DNA of 64,000 bases, taken from contig ONJC01000017.1 in the NCBI GenBank assembly GCA_900318035.1, positions 1-64,000 of the forward strand. The letters run 5' to 3'. Numbering within the stretch: the first letter of the stretch is position 1; each line of letters starts with the position of its first letter. This stretch comes from an uncultured Methanobrevibacter sp. GTDB taxonomy: Archaea; Methanobacteriota; Methanobacteria; Methanobacteriales; Methanobacteriaceae. This document shows positions 1 to 8,756 of the stretch, one piece after another. The translations under genes were made by a program, and so were the position numbers. The notes under the pieces were generated by a model. The model was not told the origin of the DNA, did not search any database, and saw only the letters and a list, made by a program, of their open reading frames with translations.

Positions 1-990
1 AGTAGATGGAATACCTTGAGCAGCACGAGCAGCACCTACGTTAACCATAGTTGCAGCTACAGCACCAGCAGCAGCATATGCGTTCCATTTAGCTGCGTCA
101 TCAGTGTTGTAGATAGCGAAGTCGGTTAATTGTTTTTCAGGAGCAATTACGCCGTCAGCTTCTGCACGAGCAATAGTTCCTTGTACTACACTACCAACAG
201 TACCTTCTGCACCGTTTTCTTTTACTAAGTCGTATACTAAGTTATCAGCATTTAAACCTTGGTAAGCTAAACCTAATAAGTGTAATCTTTCGAAAGCACC
301 TAAAGCGTCAGCCATTTCGAACATTGCAGTTTGTTCAAAGATGGCAGCTAATGCAGTTGCTTGGAAAGTGTTTTTCAAAGTAGCAGCAGCGAAGTCGTTT
401 GCTTTAACGTTTCTTAAACCGTAACCTGCACCTTCGAGTTTTTGTGGAATGTCTAACATGGTTGCAATGTTAGATCCTTTGTAGTCTACAGATTGTGGGT
501 ATCTACCTAATACTGCAGCTTTTACGAAGTTAGCATCATAAATACTTACGTCGCAAATGTCAATAACAGATTGTACTAAAGCTGAAGCGGAAGACAATGG
601 AGCTGTGGAGTATTCAGCAGCAACATCAATTCTTTGAGTTGGTACTTGTACTAATAACCTTTTTCCTCCGGAAATAGGTGTTACAACAGTATCATCGTCT
701 GCGGAAACTTGAATAATTTCTTTCATTTTTTCTGCGATTGCTTCTGCGTTATCAACAATAGCGAGATCCATTTCTCTTCCTAAAATTCTAGATTTGTCTC
801 CACCAACGGAAGCAGTTTTAATAGATTTTTCGAGTCCTTCTAAGTTTACTGCAACAGTTCTTTTAACACCTTTTACGATGCTTTGAATTGCAGGGTTTCT
901 TAATGGACTGATAGCTTCGATTGGTACGTCAGATGCAATTTCGTTGCCTCTATCATCGAATAAATCGATTTTATCATCAAACTTTGCCAT
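1..990 (-). CDS. mcrB: Methyl-coenzyme M reductase subunit beta, N-terminal 330 residues (cut by window edge)
   Basis: The reverse strand is open from the ATG at 990 to the window edge without a stop and begins [15 protein letters not shown], the start of McrB. McrB is the beta subunit of the alpha2beta2gamma2 enzyme that carries nickel F430 and releases methane from methyl-CoM and coenzyme B. The family is about 440 residues long, so about a quarter, including the C-terminal active-site tyrosine, lies outside the window. An AGGAGGG ribosome binding site sits just upstream of the start (992-1002). In this order mcrB is the first gene of mcrBDCGA, so the operon runs off the left edge. The linkage to mmp10 suggests this is the MCR I (mcr) rather than the mrt copy, which is an inference. 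Identity is very secure. Confidence 0.97.
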   Translation of the reverse strand, partial: MAKFDDKIDLFDDRGNEIASDVPIEAISPLRNPAIQSIVKGVKRTVAVNLEGLEKSIKTASVGGDKSRILGREMDLAIVDNAEAIAEKMKEIIQVSADDDTVVTPISGGKRLLVQVPTQRIDVAAEYSTAPLSSASALVQSVIDICDVSIYDANFVKAAVLGRYPQSVDYKGSNIATMLDIPQKLEGAGYGLRNVKANDFAAATLKNTFQATALAAIFEQTAMFEMADALGAFERLHLLGLAYQGLNADNLVYDLVKENGAEGTVGSVVQGTIARAEADGVIAPEKQLTDFAIYNTDDAAKWNAYAAAGAVAATMVNVGAARAAQGIPST

Positions 991-1024
991 TTTTTCCCTC
1001 CTAAATAAAAACTAATATACCACT

Positions 1025-1054
1025 CTCAATGGTAACATTTTTTACCAAATTGAG
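1025..1054 (-). promoter_or_regulatory. Stem-loop in the mcr mRNA leader
   Basis: CTCAAT-GGTAA (1025-1035) pairs with TTACC-AA-ATTGAG (1042-1054), giving 11 base pairs with a 2-nt bulge and a 6-nt loop, about 22 nt upstream of the mcrB ribosome binding site. It would lie in the 5' leader if transcription starts near the A/T-rich promoter region around 1100-1135. A regulatory or mRNA-stabilising role is inference. Confidence 0.45.
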
Positions 1055-1433
1055 TATTTAGCTACAAAGCAAGTTTTTGCAATAGCCAGCCATATGGTAT
1101 ACAAATTTTATTTTATTAAAGATATAATATAAATATTACCTATGAAACATTTTAGAAAACTTTATAAAGTATAATAAAAGATTTTTTCTTTAAGAAAAAT
1201 TACTCTAAAAGTATTACTTTTTATTATTGATTAAATTAATGTAAATATAAAAAATAAAAATAAATAACTATTTAATTAAAAATAAAACGATATTAGAAAT
1301 AATATGATAAAAATAATAAAAATAATAAATTTAAAATAAAAATAAAGCAATATAAAAAATTATTACTTTTAGATGTCTGAGTAATAAATATTACTAAAAG
1401 TAATACAAAAACTCCACCTGAAAAAAATTCGAT

Positions 1434-1448
1434 TTTTATAAATAAAAT
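1434..1448 (+). promoter_or_regulatory. TATA-like box of mmp10 (probably leaderless mRNA)
   Basis: TTTTTATAAATAAAA is centred about 28 nt before the ATG at 1469 and no Shine-Dalgarno sequence precedes that ATG. This spacing puts the transcription start at or next to the start codon, as in leaderless archaeal mRNAs. Confidence 0.4.
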
Positions 1449-1468
1449 GAATTAAAAAATAATATATT

Positions 1469-2719
1469 ATGCAAGTTGTAGCAGATGTTGGAGGAATACC
1501 TGGAAAGGATTGTAACGGTTTTTGCAAATATTGTTACTTTAGAAAGGTAAAGGAAATTAAAGTATTTGGCTGTGCTCACTGTTTACCTAATAAAATTGGC
1601 TGTGAAAGATGTAGTAAAGGAGTGGCTGACTCCCAAGGAGCATTTAAATCACCCTTTGAAGTTATGAATGAAGTTCAAAGTGCATTGATGATGTCAATGG
1701 GAAGAGGAGACATTTCAGCATACATAAGCGGAGGAGGAGACGTGAGCTGTTATCCTCACCTTGAAAACCTAACAGCCAACCTGAAACAGTTCGGTATCCC
1801 ATCAGTATTAGGTTATACATGCGGAAAAGGAATAAGCGACAGCGAAACTGCCACAAGACTGATTAACAATGGAGTTAAGGAAGTTTCATTTACTATCTTT
1901 TCATCAGACCCTAAACTCAGAAAGGAATGGGTCAAGGACAAACACCCCGAAGAGGCTCTTAAGGCCTGCCAGATATTCTGTGAAAACATTGACCTGACAG
2001 GTGCTGCCGTGATAATACCCGGCGTTAATGATGGAGATGTTTTGCGCCAAACCTGCAATTCCCTGGAAGAATGGGGAGCAAAAGGAATGCTTTTGATGAG
2101 ATTTGCAAATACCTTCAATGAAGGACTGATTTTAGGAAATGAACCTATTATTAAAGGAGTGGAATCACAACCTGTTGAAGACTTTGCCGAACTTGTAAAA
2201 CAAATCAACTCAGAATACAAATTCAGAGTAAGCGGAACTCCATTATGCGACCCCGTAACCGGAGGCCCATTTGCAATTGCCAGTGATGAAAATGAAGTCT
2301 TCTTGCAGTTCATCAAACCAATAACCGGTGAAGCAACCATAATCACATCCAAACTTGCAGAACCATTTATCTCCAAAATATTTTCAAAACTTGAAACTGG
2401 AGACAATGTTAATGTTGTTGGCGTTGAAAAAGAGATTGCCTGTTTGATTACAAAAGAAGATTTGGAAAAGCTTGATTTAAGTGAAATAAAACAAGCCGTC
2501 ATACTTCCGGGCAGATCATTTGTTCATCTGCTTGATGCAGAGAGAATCTTAAGTGCAGACGGCATTGAAAGAATTGTTGGCCGTGGCCCCGACACATTGA
2601 CTGTTGATGGAGAGTTGAGTATTGACATGACTGATGAAAATGTCATAGAAAGAGAATTAGAACAGTTTAACGATTTAGTGGATGCAGTCAATTTCTTCGG
2701 AATGAGAGTGATACGTTAA
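1469..2719 (+). CDS. mmp10: Methyl-coenzyme M reductase arginine C-methyltransferase (methanogenesis marker 10)
   Basis: 416 residues. It is a cobalamin-dependent radical SAM enzyme that C5-methylates an active-site-region arginine of McrA. The radical SAM motif CX3CX2C is at C15, C19, C22 and is directly followed by Tyr23, the residue reported to contact the cluster in characterised Mmp10. A second cysteine set (C35, C38, C45, C48; CX2CX6CX2C) matches the extra iron-binding loop of this family. Glycine-rich segments such as SGGGD follow near residue 88. Divergent orientation to mcrB is common in methanogens and matches its substrate. The ATG is used without an evident ribosome binding site. 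Length is normal and the call is secure. Confidence 0.95.
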   Translation: MQVVADVGGIPGKDCNGFCKYCYFRKVKEIKVFGCAHCLPNKIGCERCSKGVADSQGAFKSPFEVMNEVQSALMMSMGRGDISAYISGGGDVSCYPHLENLTANLKQFGIPSVLGYTCGKGISDSETATRLINNGVKEVSFTIFSSDPKLRKEWVKDKHPEEALKACQIFCENIDLTGAAVIIPGVNDGDVLRQTCNSLEEWGAKGMLLMRFANTFNEGLILGNEPIIKGVESQPVEDFAELVKQINSEYKFRVSGTPLCDPVTGGPFAIASDENEVFLQFIKPITGEATIITSKLAEPFISKIFSKLETGDNVNVVGVEKEIACLITKEDLEKLDLSEIKQAVILPGRSFVHLLDAERILSADGIERIVGRGPDTLTVDGELSIDMTDENVIERELEQFNDLVDAVNFFGMRVIR

Positions 2720-2731
2720 AAAAAAAGAAAA

Positions 2732-3655
2732 TTAGTTTGAATCCTCAATAAGAGAACTCTCACTATTTATTTTTACCAAAATATAATCATACATGAATGA
2801 TTTTTTAATTTCAGCAAGTTCAGATAATTTTTTACCGTCAATATCCACATTAGCTATTTTATCGGCATAATTATCATAATTTAATTTTACACGAACTCCA
2901 TCCAGTTGAGATGTTACCGGTGCTGGAGAAATCACATCTTTAATTTCCTTAACCTGATTTTCAATTGCATTTTTTACAACGATAGACGGAACCAATGGTG
3001 CATCAAGAGCCATTTCGCGTTTTTTATCATTTAATATTTTTTCAATGGTTTCCACTAAATTATCAAGTGCACGTATATCCGGACCTCTTCTGAGCCTTCT
3101 AGGAATCCTGCCCAATCCTCCGACATATGCATCTGCTCCAGGAAGATCTTCAACATTCATATATGGTGCTCCAGTAACTATAACAGGAACATCAATATTA
3201 TCATATAAGAAAGCTTTTTCCTTAATACAATTTTCAAAACTACCTAATGCGAAAACAGCTATATCATGTTCTTCAATCAAGCTTCTTTCCTCTTCAGTAA
3301 TGCCTGATGTACCTTTTCCATCACCTCTTGCAAGACCAATCATATTATCCTTTGCACCATATTCACGCAAATATTCGGATATGTCACATGCGGCATGAGG
3401 CAAATGATGTCTTGCCAATGTTGGTGAAACAATAGCTATTTCAGAACCCGCCATAGGGGCAACTGATAATTTACCTAATAATTCGGATGCTTTGGATTCA
3501 ATTTTATCAACATCTTCCATTGGAACTGCTATATTCAATACCAATTCCATTTGTTGAATACTTTCCTGAAGAATGAATCCGCCCAAATCTTCAATTAATT
3601 CTTTTATTTCTTCACTTTTGTGAACTCCACCATTAAATGTTAATGTTTCATACAT
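2732..3655 (-). CDS. mmp7: Methanogenesis marker 7 protein, MCR activation factor
   Basis: About 307 residues if started at the internal ATG giving [13 protein letters not shown]. The open frame extends eight codons upstream to 3679, but that ATG has no ribosome binding site. The family signature is clear: a GG(F/Y)ILQ segment near the N terminus, [17 protein letters not shown] and [21 protein letters not shown]. Mmp7 is restricted to methanogens and related MCR-bearing archaea and is a component of the complex with McrC that reductively activates MCR; that role is family knowledge. It is convergent with mmp10 (12-nt gap) and is followed on its own strand by no other gene. The gene just upstream on the same strand (3710-4228) probably shares its transcript. 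Confidence 0.9.
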   Translation of the reverse strand: MYETLTFNGGVHKSEEIKELIEDLGGFILQESIQQMELVLNIAVPMEDVDKIESKASELLGKLSVAPMAGSEIAIVSPTLARHHLPHAACDISEYLREYGAKDNMIGLARGDGKGTSGITEEERSLIEEHDIAVFALGSFENCIKEKAFLYDNIDVPVIVTGAPYMNVEDLPGADAYVGGLGRIPRRLRRGPDIRALDNLVETIEKILNDKKREMALDAPLVPSIVVKNAIENQVKEIKDVISPAPVTSQLDGVRVKLNYDNYADKIANVDIDGKKLSELAEIKKSFMYDYILVKINSESSLIEDSN

Positions 3656-3709
3656 ATTAACAACTCTCGAAAAATGCAATTTACAATAAATAATATTTTA
3701 ATTTATATG

Positions 3710-4228
3710 TTATATTAAATTTTCTAAAATGGCATATCTTTGCTCAATTTTTTCAAATGGATTTTTAGAAATGCTATTGTGAGAAGGGATTTCAACTAAA
3801 TTTTCGGTTTCTGTGACTTTATCTTTCAGATAATCCGGATAGATTACATAATCAAAATTATCGGACACTATATTAAATCCCACATCAATAACTATGTCCT
3901 TTAAAAATTCAGAGTATACCTTGACATTGACATCACGTTTAAAATTGGAATTCAGGTATTTTTTCGCCAGAGTGTAACCCTCAAAAGATGCCTCGATTTC
4001 ATCATCTGAAATTTCATTTCCGGTGACTTTGGAAACTTCCATGATACTTTCAAAAACCTGGGTTGGAGTGTTGATTTTAATTGGCAACGCATTCATTTCA
4101 ACTTTGCTTTCAGAAAGCAGAATTGCCAAATCACCATCCTCTTTTTTTGGAAATTTGTTGACAGTATAATCTGTGACTCCCGCCAGTCTTACAATTTCTT
4201 CACACATGGGTGTTGTGACGATTTTCAT
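3710..4228 (-). CDS. Conserved methanogen protein upstream of mmp7 (possibly marker 17)
   Basis: 172 residues, acidic and soluble, with no signal peptide or membrane segment and a single cysteine (Cys9). I do not recognise a domain with certainty. Position argues for a role in MCR maturation: it is on the same strand and directly upstream of mmp7, and mmp17, a partner of Mmp7 in the activation complex, is often a neighbour of mmp7 and has a similar size. That identification is a guess. The start ATG at 4228 lies only 39 nt from the ATG of divergent comB, so the two must share a very compact promoter region. Confidence 0.5.
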   Translation of the reverse strand: MKIVTTPMCEEIVRLAGVTDYTVNKFPKKEDGDLAILLSESKVEMNALPIKINTPTQVFESIMEVSKVTGNEISDDEIEASFEGYTLAKKYLNSNFKRDVNVKVYSEFLKDIVIDVGFNIVSDNFDYVIYPDYLKDKVTETENLVEIPSHNSISKNPFEKIEQRYAILENLI

Positions 4229-4267
4229 AATAATATTATTATATAATTGCCCAATATAAATTATTTC

Positions 4268-4957
4268 ATGAAGGTTACATTGAGTTTTGAAAAAACAGTT
4301 AGTGAAGACATATCCATAATGGTTGATGCCCTAAGGGCAAGTTCAACAATAACCCTGGCTTTGGACAAATTTGAAAAGATTATCCCATGTCTCAGTGCAG
4401 AAGAAGCTTTAAAAATAAAAAAAGAAAATGGAGGCGTTCTTGCAGGCGAAAGAAATGGGGAAAAAATTGAAGGTTTTGATGTTGGAAACACACCCGTCGG
4501 CATTAATGAATATGAAACAGATGAAAAGACATTAATATTGACTACCAGCAACGGAACCCGAATCCTTGACGGCATGGACTCAACAGTTCTTGTCGGATGC
4601 CTCGTCAATGCAAAAGCGGTCGCTGAAAAATCATTGGCCATATCCGAAGACCATATTGATGTTGTCATGGCAGGTGTCAGAGGAGAATTCTCACTTGAAG
4701 ACTTTTTAGCATCAGGCGAAATTTTATATTGGATCTGCAAGAATTTGGATGAATATGAAATAAACGACATGGCTAAGGCTGCGATAATGGCCAGCAGGAA
4801 CCATAATTCTTTAAAAATGGGATTTTATAACTCCCGAGCGGGAAAACACCTGGCCAAACTGGGATATAAAAAAGACATTGACATTTGCTGTAAAAAAAAT
4901 ATCTGTAAAAATGTGGCGATATACGAAAATAAGGAACTGAAGTCACTTAACGATTAA
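4268..4957 (+). CDS. comB: 2-phosphosulfolactate phosphatase (coenzyme M biosynthesis)
   Basis: 229 residues from the ATG giving MKVTLSFEKT; a TTG seven codons upstream keeps the frame open but is less likely. ComB hydrolyses 2-phosphosulfolactate to sulfolactate in the phosphoenolpyruvate-sulfite route to coenzyme M. The family pattern is visible: VDALRASSTI near the N terminus, AGERNGEKIEGFDVGNTP, LTTSNGTRIL and a C-terminal helix region rich in lysine. It acts in the cytosol and feeds ComC (encoded at 29354-30382), which oxidises sulfolactate. ComA is not in the window. The presence of comB and comC indicates the strain can make coenzyme M rather than needing it supplied. Confidence 0.92.
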   Translation: MKVTLSFEKTVSEDISIMVDALRASSTITLALDKFEKIIPCLSAEEALKIKKENGGVLAGERNGEKIEGFDVGNTPVGINEYETDEKTLILTTSNGTRILDGMDSTVLVGCLVNAKAVAEKSLAISEDHIDVVMAGVRGEFSLEDFLASGEILYWICKNLDEYEINDMAKAAIMASRNHNSLKMGFYNSRAGKHLAKLGYKKDIDICCKKNICKNVAIYENKELKSLND

Positions 4958-5008
4958 CTTTATATATTAAGATTTCCTAATATTAGATGAATACTAATTT
5001 TAAAAGAA

Positions 5009-6187
5009 GTGTTAGCCTTGAAAAGAGAATGTTTAAAAATCATAGGTACTGCTCACGTATCCGCAAATAGTGTTGAAGAGGTAAAAGATGCTATTTATGA
5101 ACAGCAACCCGAAGTAGTAGCTATTGAACTTGATATGGGAAGATACACCCGCCTTAAAAAGGAAATGGCCGGAATTGAAGAAGACGAATCAATTTCAGTT
5201 ACACAAATAATTAAAGACAATAAGGTAGGACTGTTTTTTACAACAACACTTCTAAGTTTCTTCCAATCCAAAGTTGGACAAGATGTTGACGTGAAACCGG
5301 GATCTGAAATGGTCGGAGCCATTGAAGCATGCGAAGATTTGGGAATACCAATTGCATTGATTGACAGGGACATCAGGACAACCTTGCAAAGAGCTTTAAA
5401 TAAAATGGGTTTTAGGGAAAAGGCCAAATTCATGTACGGACTGATAGCTTCCGCTTTAGGATTTGGTGATGAAGAGGACGTGGATATTGAAGAACTTAAA
5501 AACCCTGAAAATCTTGATGATTTAATGGAAATGTTTAAGGATGAAGCTCCAAGCGTTTACGAAGTTCTTGTACATGAAAGAGATGCATATCTTGCAGGAA
5601 AAATACTTCAAATACCTCAAGACCATGTTATTGCAGTGGTTGGTGCAGGCCATCAGCCGGGAATTGAAAGGTACCTGGACAATCCTGAAACACTGCCTAA
5701 TTTAAGTGATTTAGAAGTTATTGATGAAAAAAAAGGAATCCCATGGACTAAAATAATCCTTGCACTGATTCCAATCCTGTTTGTTGTGATATTTTTTCTG
5801 GCATTTATTAATGGGATAAACATTACAGGCAATATTTATGAGTTCATACTAATCAGTATGATAATGGGATTTATCGGCTCAATCCTTTCAGGCTCAAAAA
5901 TTCAATCCGCACTCGTAGGAGGGCTTGTCGCACCGTTAACCATCATTCACCCATTGCTTGCAGCAGGATGGTTTTCCGGATTAACCGAAGCAAAATACAG
6001 GCAAGTAAAACAAAGCGACATTAAAAATCTAGCCCATATTGAAAGTCTAAAGGATTTATGGCACAATAACATTTTCAGAATACTTTTAGTGGTGATAGGC
6101 ACCAATTTAGGAGTCAGTATAGCCACATTAGTAATTTTGCCATCAAAAGTTTTCATACCCCTATTCATGAAAATATTCGGCATGTAA
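5009..6187 (+). CDS. TraB/PrgY-type membrane protein
   Basis: About 392 residues from a GTG at 5009 (a TTG at 5018 is an alternative). The N-terminal two thirds is a TraB domain with IIGTAHVS near residue 11, AIELDMGRY and VVGAGHQPGIERYL, the conserved GTxHxS and GxGH signatures of the EreA/TIKI-like fold. The C-terminal part has four hydrophobic segments, near residues 247-268, 277-293, 300-318 and 352-378. In bacteria PrgY/TraB homologues limit pheromone signalling; the archaeal function is unknown, and a metal-dependent hydrolase or protease activity is only suggested by the fold. It lies downstream of comB with its own TATA-like CTTTATATATT near 4956. Confidence 0.8.
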   Translation: MLALKRECLKIIGTAHVSANSVEEVKDAIYEQQPEVVAIELDMGRYTRLKKEMAGIEEDESISVTQIIKDNKVGLFFTTTLLSFFQSKVGQDVDVKPGSEMVGAIEACEDLGIPIALIDRDIRTTLQRALNKMGFREKAKFMYGLIASALGFGDEEDVDIEELKNPENLDDLMEMFKDEAPSVYEVLVHERDAYLAGKILQIPQDHVIAVVGAGHQPGIERYLDNPETLPNLSDLEVIDEKKGIPWTKIILALIPILFVVIFFLAFINGINITGNIYEFILISMIMGFIGSILSGSKIQSALVGGLVAPLTIIHPLLAAGWFSGLTEAKYRQVKQSDIKNLAHIESLKDLWHNNIFRILLVVIGTNLGVSIATLVILPSKVFIPLFMKIFGM

Positions 6188-6255
6188 AATATATACTTTT
6201 ATATAATATATTGATTAAATATTAATTACTATTAATTTTAAATGGACAAAATATC

Positions 6256-6468
6256 ATGTATCTCATATTTCGTTGCGACTGCGGTCGTGTATTATATGCA
6301 AAGAAAGGAGTAGCAACACGCAAATGCGTTTGTGGAAAGACTTTGAAGGTTAAATCCAGAAGAATATTTAAAAAGGTTGCCACACGCGAAGATGCCTCAT
6401 ATGCAGTTCAGCAAATGCAAGATGAGATATATGGCAACACTGACTTTCAAAGAGCCAGTGATTTATAA
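6256..6468 (+). CDS. Small zinc-ribbon-like protein, DUF1922 family
   Basis: 70 residues. Four cysteines form two knuckles, CDCG near residue 8 and CVCG near residue 24, with many lysines and arginines between and after them. It matches the Methanobacteriales DUF1922 family, whose Methanothermobacter member (MTH1184) has a solved structure but no known function. A nucleic-acid-binding role is an inference from the charge and zinc-ribbon shape. It precedes the HlyC/CorC-like gene by 12-20 nt and may be cotranscribed with it. A TATA-like ACTTTTATATAATA lies near 6195-6208. Confidence 0.75.
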   Translation: MYLIFRCDCGRVLYAKKGVATRKCVCGKTLKVKSRRIFKKVATREDASYAVQQMQDEIYGNTDFQRASDL

Positions 6469-6489
6469 GTTTTAATTGGTTTGTTAAAA

Positions 6490-7809
6490 ATGATTGGAAC
6501 GGCACTCAAAATAATTATAATATTAATCTTAATAATATTTACAGGATATCTATCAATGGCGGAACTTGCTGTTGTATCCATAAGAAAGTCGAAAATGCAA
6601 AAATACTTAGAAGAAGGAAATAAAAACGCTCAAATTGTTTTTGATTTATTGGAAGATCCTAATGAATTTTTATCTACAGTTCAAATTGGAATTTCACTTA
6701 TTGGAGTTTTAACTGGTGCTTTTGGTGGAGTAACATTAGCCGAACCTCTTTCTCAACTAATCTCGTTCATACCATATAATGAACCTATCAGCGTAGCAAT
6801 AGTTGTTATTGTTACAACCTACCTGACATTAGTCATTGGAGAGATTGTTCCGAAAGTTATTGCCTTGAATGACCCTGAAAGAGTTTCTCTAAAAGTTGCA
6901 AAAAGTATGGTTATTCTATCAAAAATATCAAAACCTGTCAGCTTTATTCTTGCTAAATCCAGCAGTTTTCTTTTATGGTTACTGAGAATCGAAAATAAAA
7001 ATGACGACCTTGTCACAGAAGAAGAAATCGAATTAATGATTAAAGAAGGAAGGGAAGACGGAACCATTGAAAAGGAAGAAGAAGACATTATCAAAAGAGT
7101 ATTCAAGCTTGATGACCAAAAAGTAGAAAGCATAATGACTCCAAGAAATGAAATCATATGGATTGATCTTGAAGACGATAAGGAAATAAATAAAGTTAAA
7201 ATTATTGAAAGTAGAAGATCTATTTTTCCAATTGCTTCCGGCGAATTGGATGACTTTATTGGAGTAGTTCAGGCAAAGGACATACTTTCCGCATTATTCA
7301 TTGGGGATGAATTTGACATTCATAAAATTGTTAAGGAGCCTTTGGTGGTATCTGAACACCTGGAAACCTTAGAATTATTAAAAGAATTTAAAGAAAATCA
7401 AGAATACGTCCACATGTCCCTTGTTGTGGATGAGTTTGGAAGTGTGGAAGGATTGATTACTTTAAATGATTTGCTTGAAGGTATTGTAGGAGATATTCCT
7501 GGCATTGATGAGGAAGATGAACCTCAGGCCATCAAAAGAGCTGACGGAACCTGGCTGATAGACGGAAGATATCCTATCGACAAGTTCAAAAAATTGTTTG
7601 AACTTAAAGACTTCCTGCCTGATGAGGAAGAGGACGGATATACTACATTGGCAGGATTCATACTCAGCATAAGCGGTACAATACCTGATGAAGAAGACAA
7701 ATACGAATGTGGTAGATTTATCTTCGAAATTATTGATATTGATGGACATCAAATTGATAAAGTCCTTGTAACTGATTTAGGACCTCAAGAAGAAATTGAG
7801 GAGGAATAA
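6490..7809 (+). CDS. CNNM/HlyC-CorC family membrane protein with CBS pair
   Basis: 439 residues from the ATG at 6490 (TTG at 6481 also in frame). Order: DUF21 transmembrane domain (residues about 1-185) with an N-terminal helix and conserved STVQIGISLIGVLTGAFGG and IGEIVPK segments; an acidic linker; a CBS-domain pair (about 205-330) starting at the VESIMTPRNEI motif; and the CorC_HlyC transporter-associated domain (about 345-430) with DGRYPIDKF and GYTTLAGFIL. The family takes part in magnesium or other divalent-cation export and homeostasis. The CBS pair probably binds adenylate nucleotides. It is followed after 2 nt by the cation exchanger gene, suggesting a joint role in ion balance. Confidence 0.88.
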   Translation: MIGTALKIIIILILIIFTGYLSMAELAVVSIRKSKMQKYLEEGNKNAQIVFDLLEDPNEFLSTVQIGISLIGVLTGAFGGVTLAEPLSQLISFIPYNEPISVAIVVIVTTYLTLVIGEIVPKVIALNDPERVSLKVAKSMVILSKISKPVSFILAKSSSFLLWLLRIENKNDDLVTEEEIELMIKEGREDGTIEKEEEDIIKRVFKLDDQKVESIMTPRNEIIWIDLEDDKEINKVKIIESRRSIFPIASGELDDFIGVVQAKDILSALFIGDEFDIHKIVKEPLVVSEHLETLELLKEFKENQEYVHMSLVVDEFGSVEGLITLNDLLEGIVGDIPGIDEEDEPQAIKRADGTWLIDGRYPIDKFKKLFELKDFLPDEEEDGYTTLAGFILSISGTIPDEEDKYECGRFIFEIIDIDGHQIDKVLVTDLGPQEEIEEE

Positions 7810-7811
7810 AT

Positions 7812-8756
7812 ATGGATGCATCGATTATAATCCAAATTGTTTTATTATTAGTAGGATTTGTATTTTTAATAAAAGGTTCTGACTTTTTTGTAGATGGAGC
7901 GAGCAGTATTGCATCCCTATTAAAAATACCGACCATTATTGTTGGATTGACAATTGTGGCATTGGGAACAAGTGCTCCTGAAGCTGCCGTTTCAATTACA
8001 TCTTCCCTCACCGGAAGCAATGCAATGGCGGTCAGTAACGTTATCGGAAGTAATTTATTCAACATACTAATGGTCATCGGTATTGCTGCACTGCTCAGCG
8101 AATTGCTGATGGAAAAAAAAGTTCTTGATTTCGATCTGCCTTTCCTTGTTGGAATAACCCTATTATGGGCAGTTTTCATAATTATCGGATGGGACATTAC
8201 AAATATTGAAGGTATCATTTTACTCCTGATTATGGTTGCTTATATTGCCTATCTCGTTTACAGCACCCGAAAATCAGGCGGTGCAAAAGAAGTTGAAAAA
8301 CCTAAGTTCACCCTTCCAAAAAGTATCCTTTTCATACTTGTCGGACTTGCAGGAATTATACTTGGAGGAGACCTTGTTGTTGACAGCGCTTCAGCTATAG
8401 CAATTGCATTCGGAATGAGTGAAACACTGGTAGGTTTAACAATTGTGGCTATCGGTACCTCTTTGCCAGAACTTGTAACATCACTTACTGCTTTAAAGAA
8501 AGGGGAAAATCAGCTGGTTATAGGTAACGTGATTGGGTCAAACATCTTCAACATACTGTTCGTACTTGGTGCAAGTAGTGCAATAAGCTCAATACCTCTT
8601 GATTCAAGCATGCTCATAGATGTTTTATTCATGTTATTTGTCACAATATTGTGTTTCATATTTGGTAAAACTCAAGACAAATATGACAAAAAAGAAGGAG
8701 CTATTTTAGTCTTGCTGTTTATCGGATATATGGCATTCGCAATTATGAGAAATTGA
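7812..8756 (+). CDS. Calcium/sodium exchanger family (CaCA, YrbG-like) antiporter
   Basis: 314 residues with about ten hydrophobic segments arranged as two inverted halves. Each half has the alpha-repeat signature: ALGTSAPEAAVSITSSLTGS followed by NVIGSNLFNIL in the first, and AIGTSLPELVTSLTALKKG followed by NVIGSNIFNIL in the second. The acidic residues of GTSxPE are the ion ligands. The start ATG follows a GAGGAGGAAT ribosome binding site inside the end of the previous gene, so the two are translationally coupled. The ion specificity (calcium, sodium or proton) cannot be read from sequence. Its last 51 bp overlap the 3' end of the convergent tRNA thiolation gene. Confidence 0.9.
   Translation: MDASIIIQIVLLLVGFVFLIKGSDFFVDGASSIASLLKIPTIIVGLTIVALGTSAPEAAVSITSSLTGSNAMAVSNVIGSNLFNILMVIGIAALLSELLMEKKVLDFDLPFLVGITLLWAVFIIIGWDITNIEGIILLLIMVAYIAYLVYSTRKSGGAKEVEKPKFTLPKSILFILVGLAGIILGGDLVVDSASAIAIAFGMSETLVGLTIVAIGTSLPELVTSLTALKKGENQLVIGNVIGSNIFNILFVLGASSAISSIPLDSSMLIDVLFMLFVTILCFIFGKTQDKYDKKEGAILVLLFIGYMAFAIMRN

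Larger units (their letters stand above)
991..1468. other. Divergent mcr / mmp10 control region with repeated AGTAATA half-sites
   Basis: This 478-bp A/T-rich region separates mcrB (leftward) from mmp10 (rightward). It holds five copies of AGTAATA or its complement TATTACT: 1212-1218, 1361-1367, 1380-1386, 1389-1395 and 1399-1405. The last three form two overlapping palindromes, GTAATA-AA-TATTAC and ATTACT-AAA-AGTAAT. The extended form AAAAGTATTACT occurs at 1207-1218. Such density fits a transcription factor site shared by both genes, but no regulator is identified here. The rest is low-complexity A/T sequence. Confidence 0.45.

Noticed and set aside
1813..2502. 229-codon open frame on the reverse strand inside mmp10
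   Set aside because: It is the shadow of a clearly recognised gene, without ribosome binding site or family pattern.
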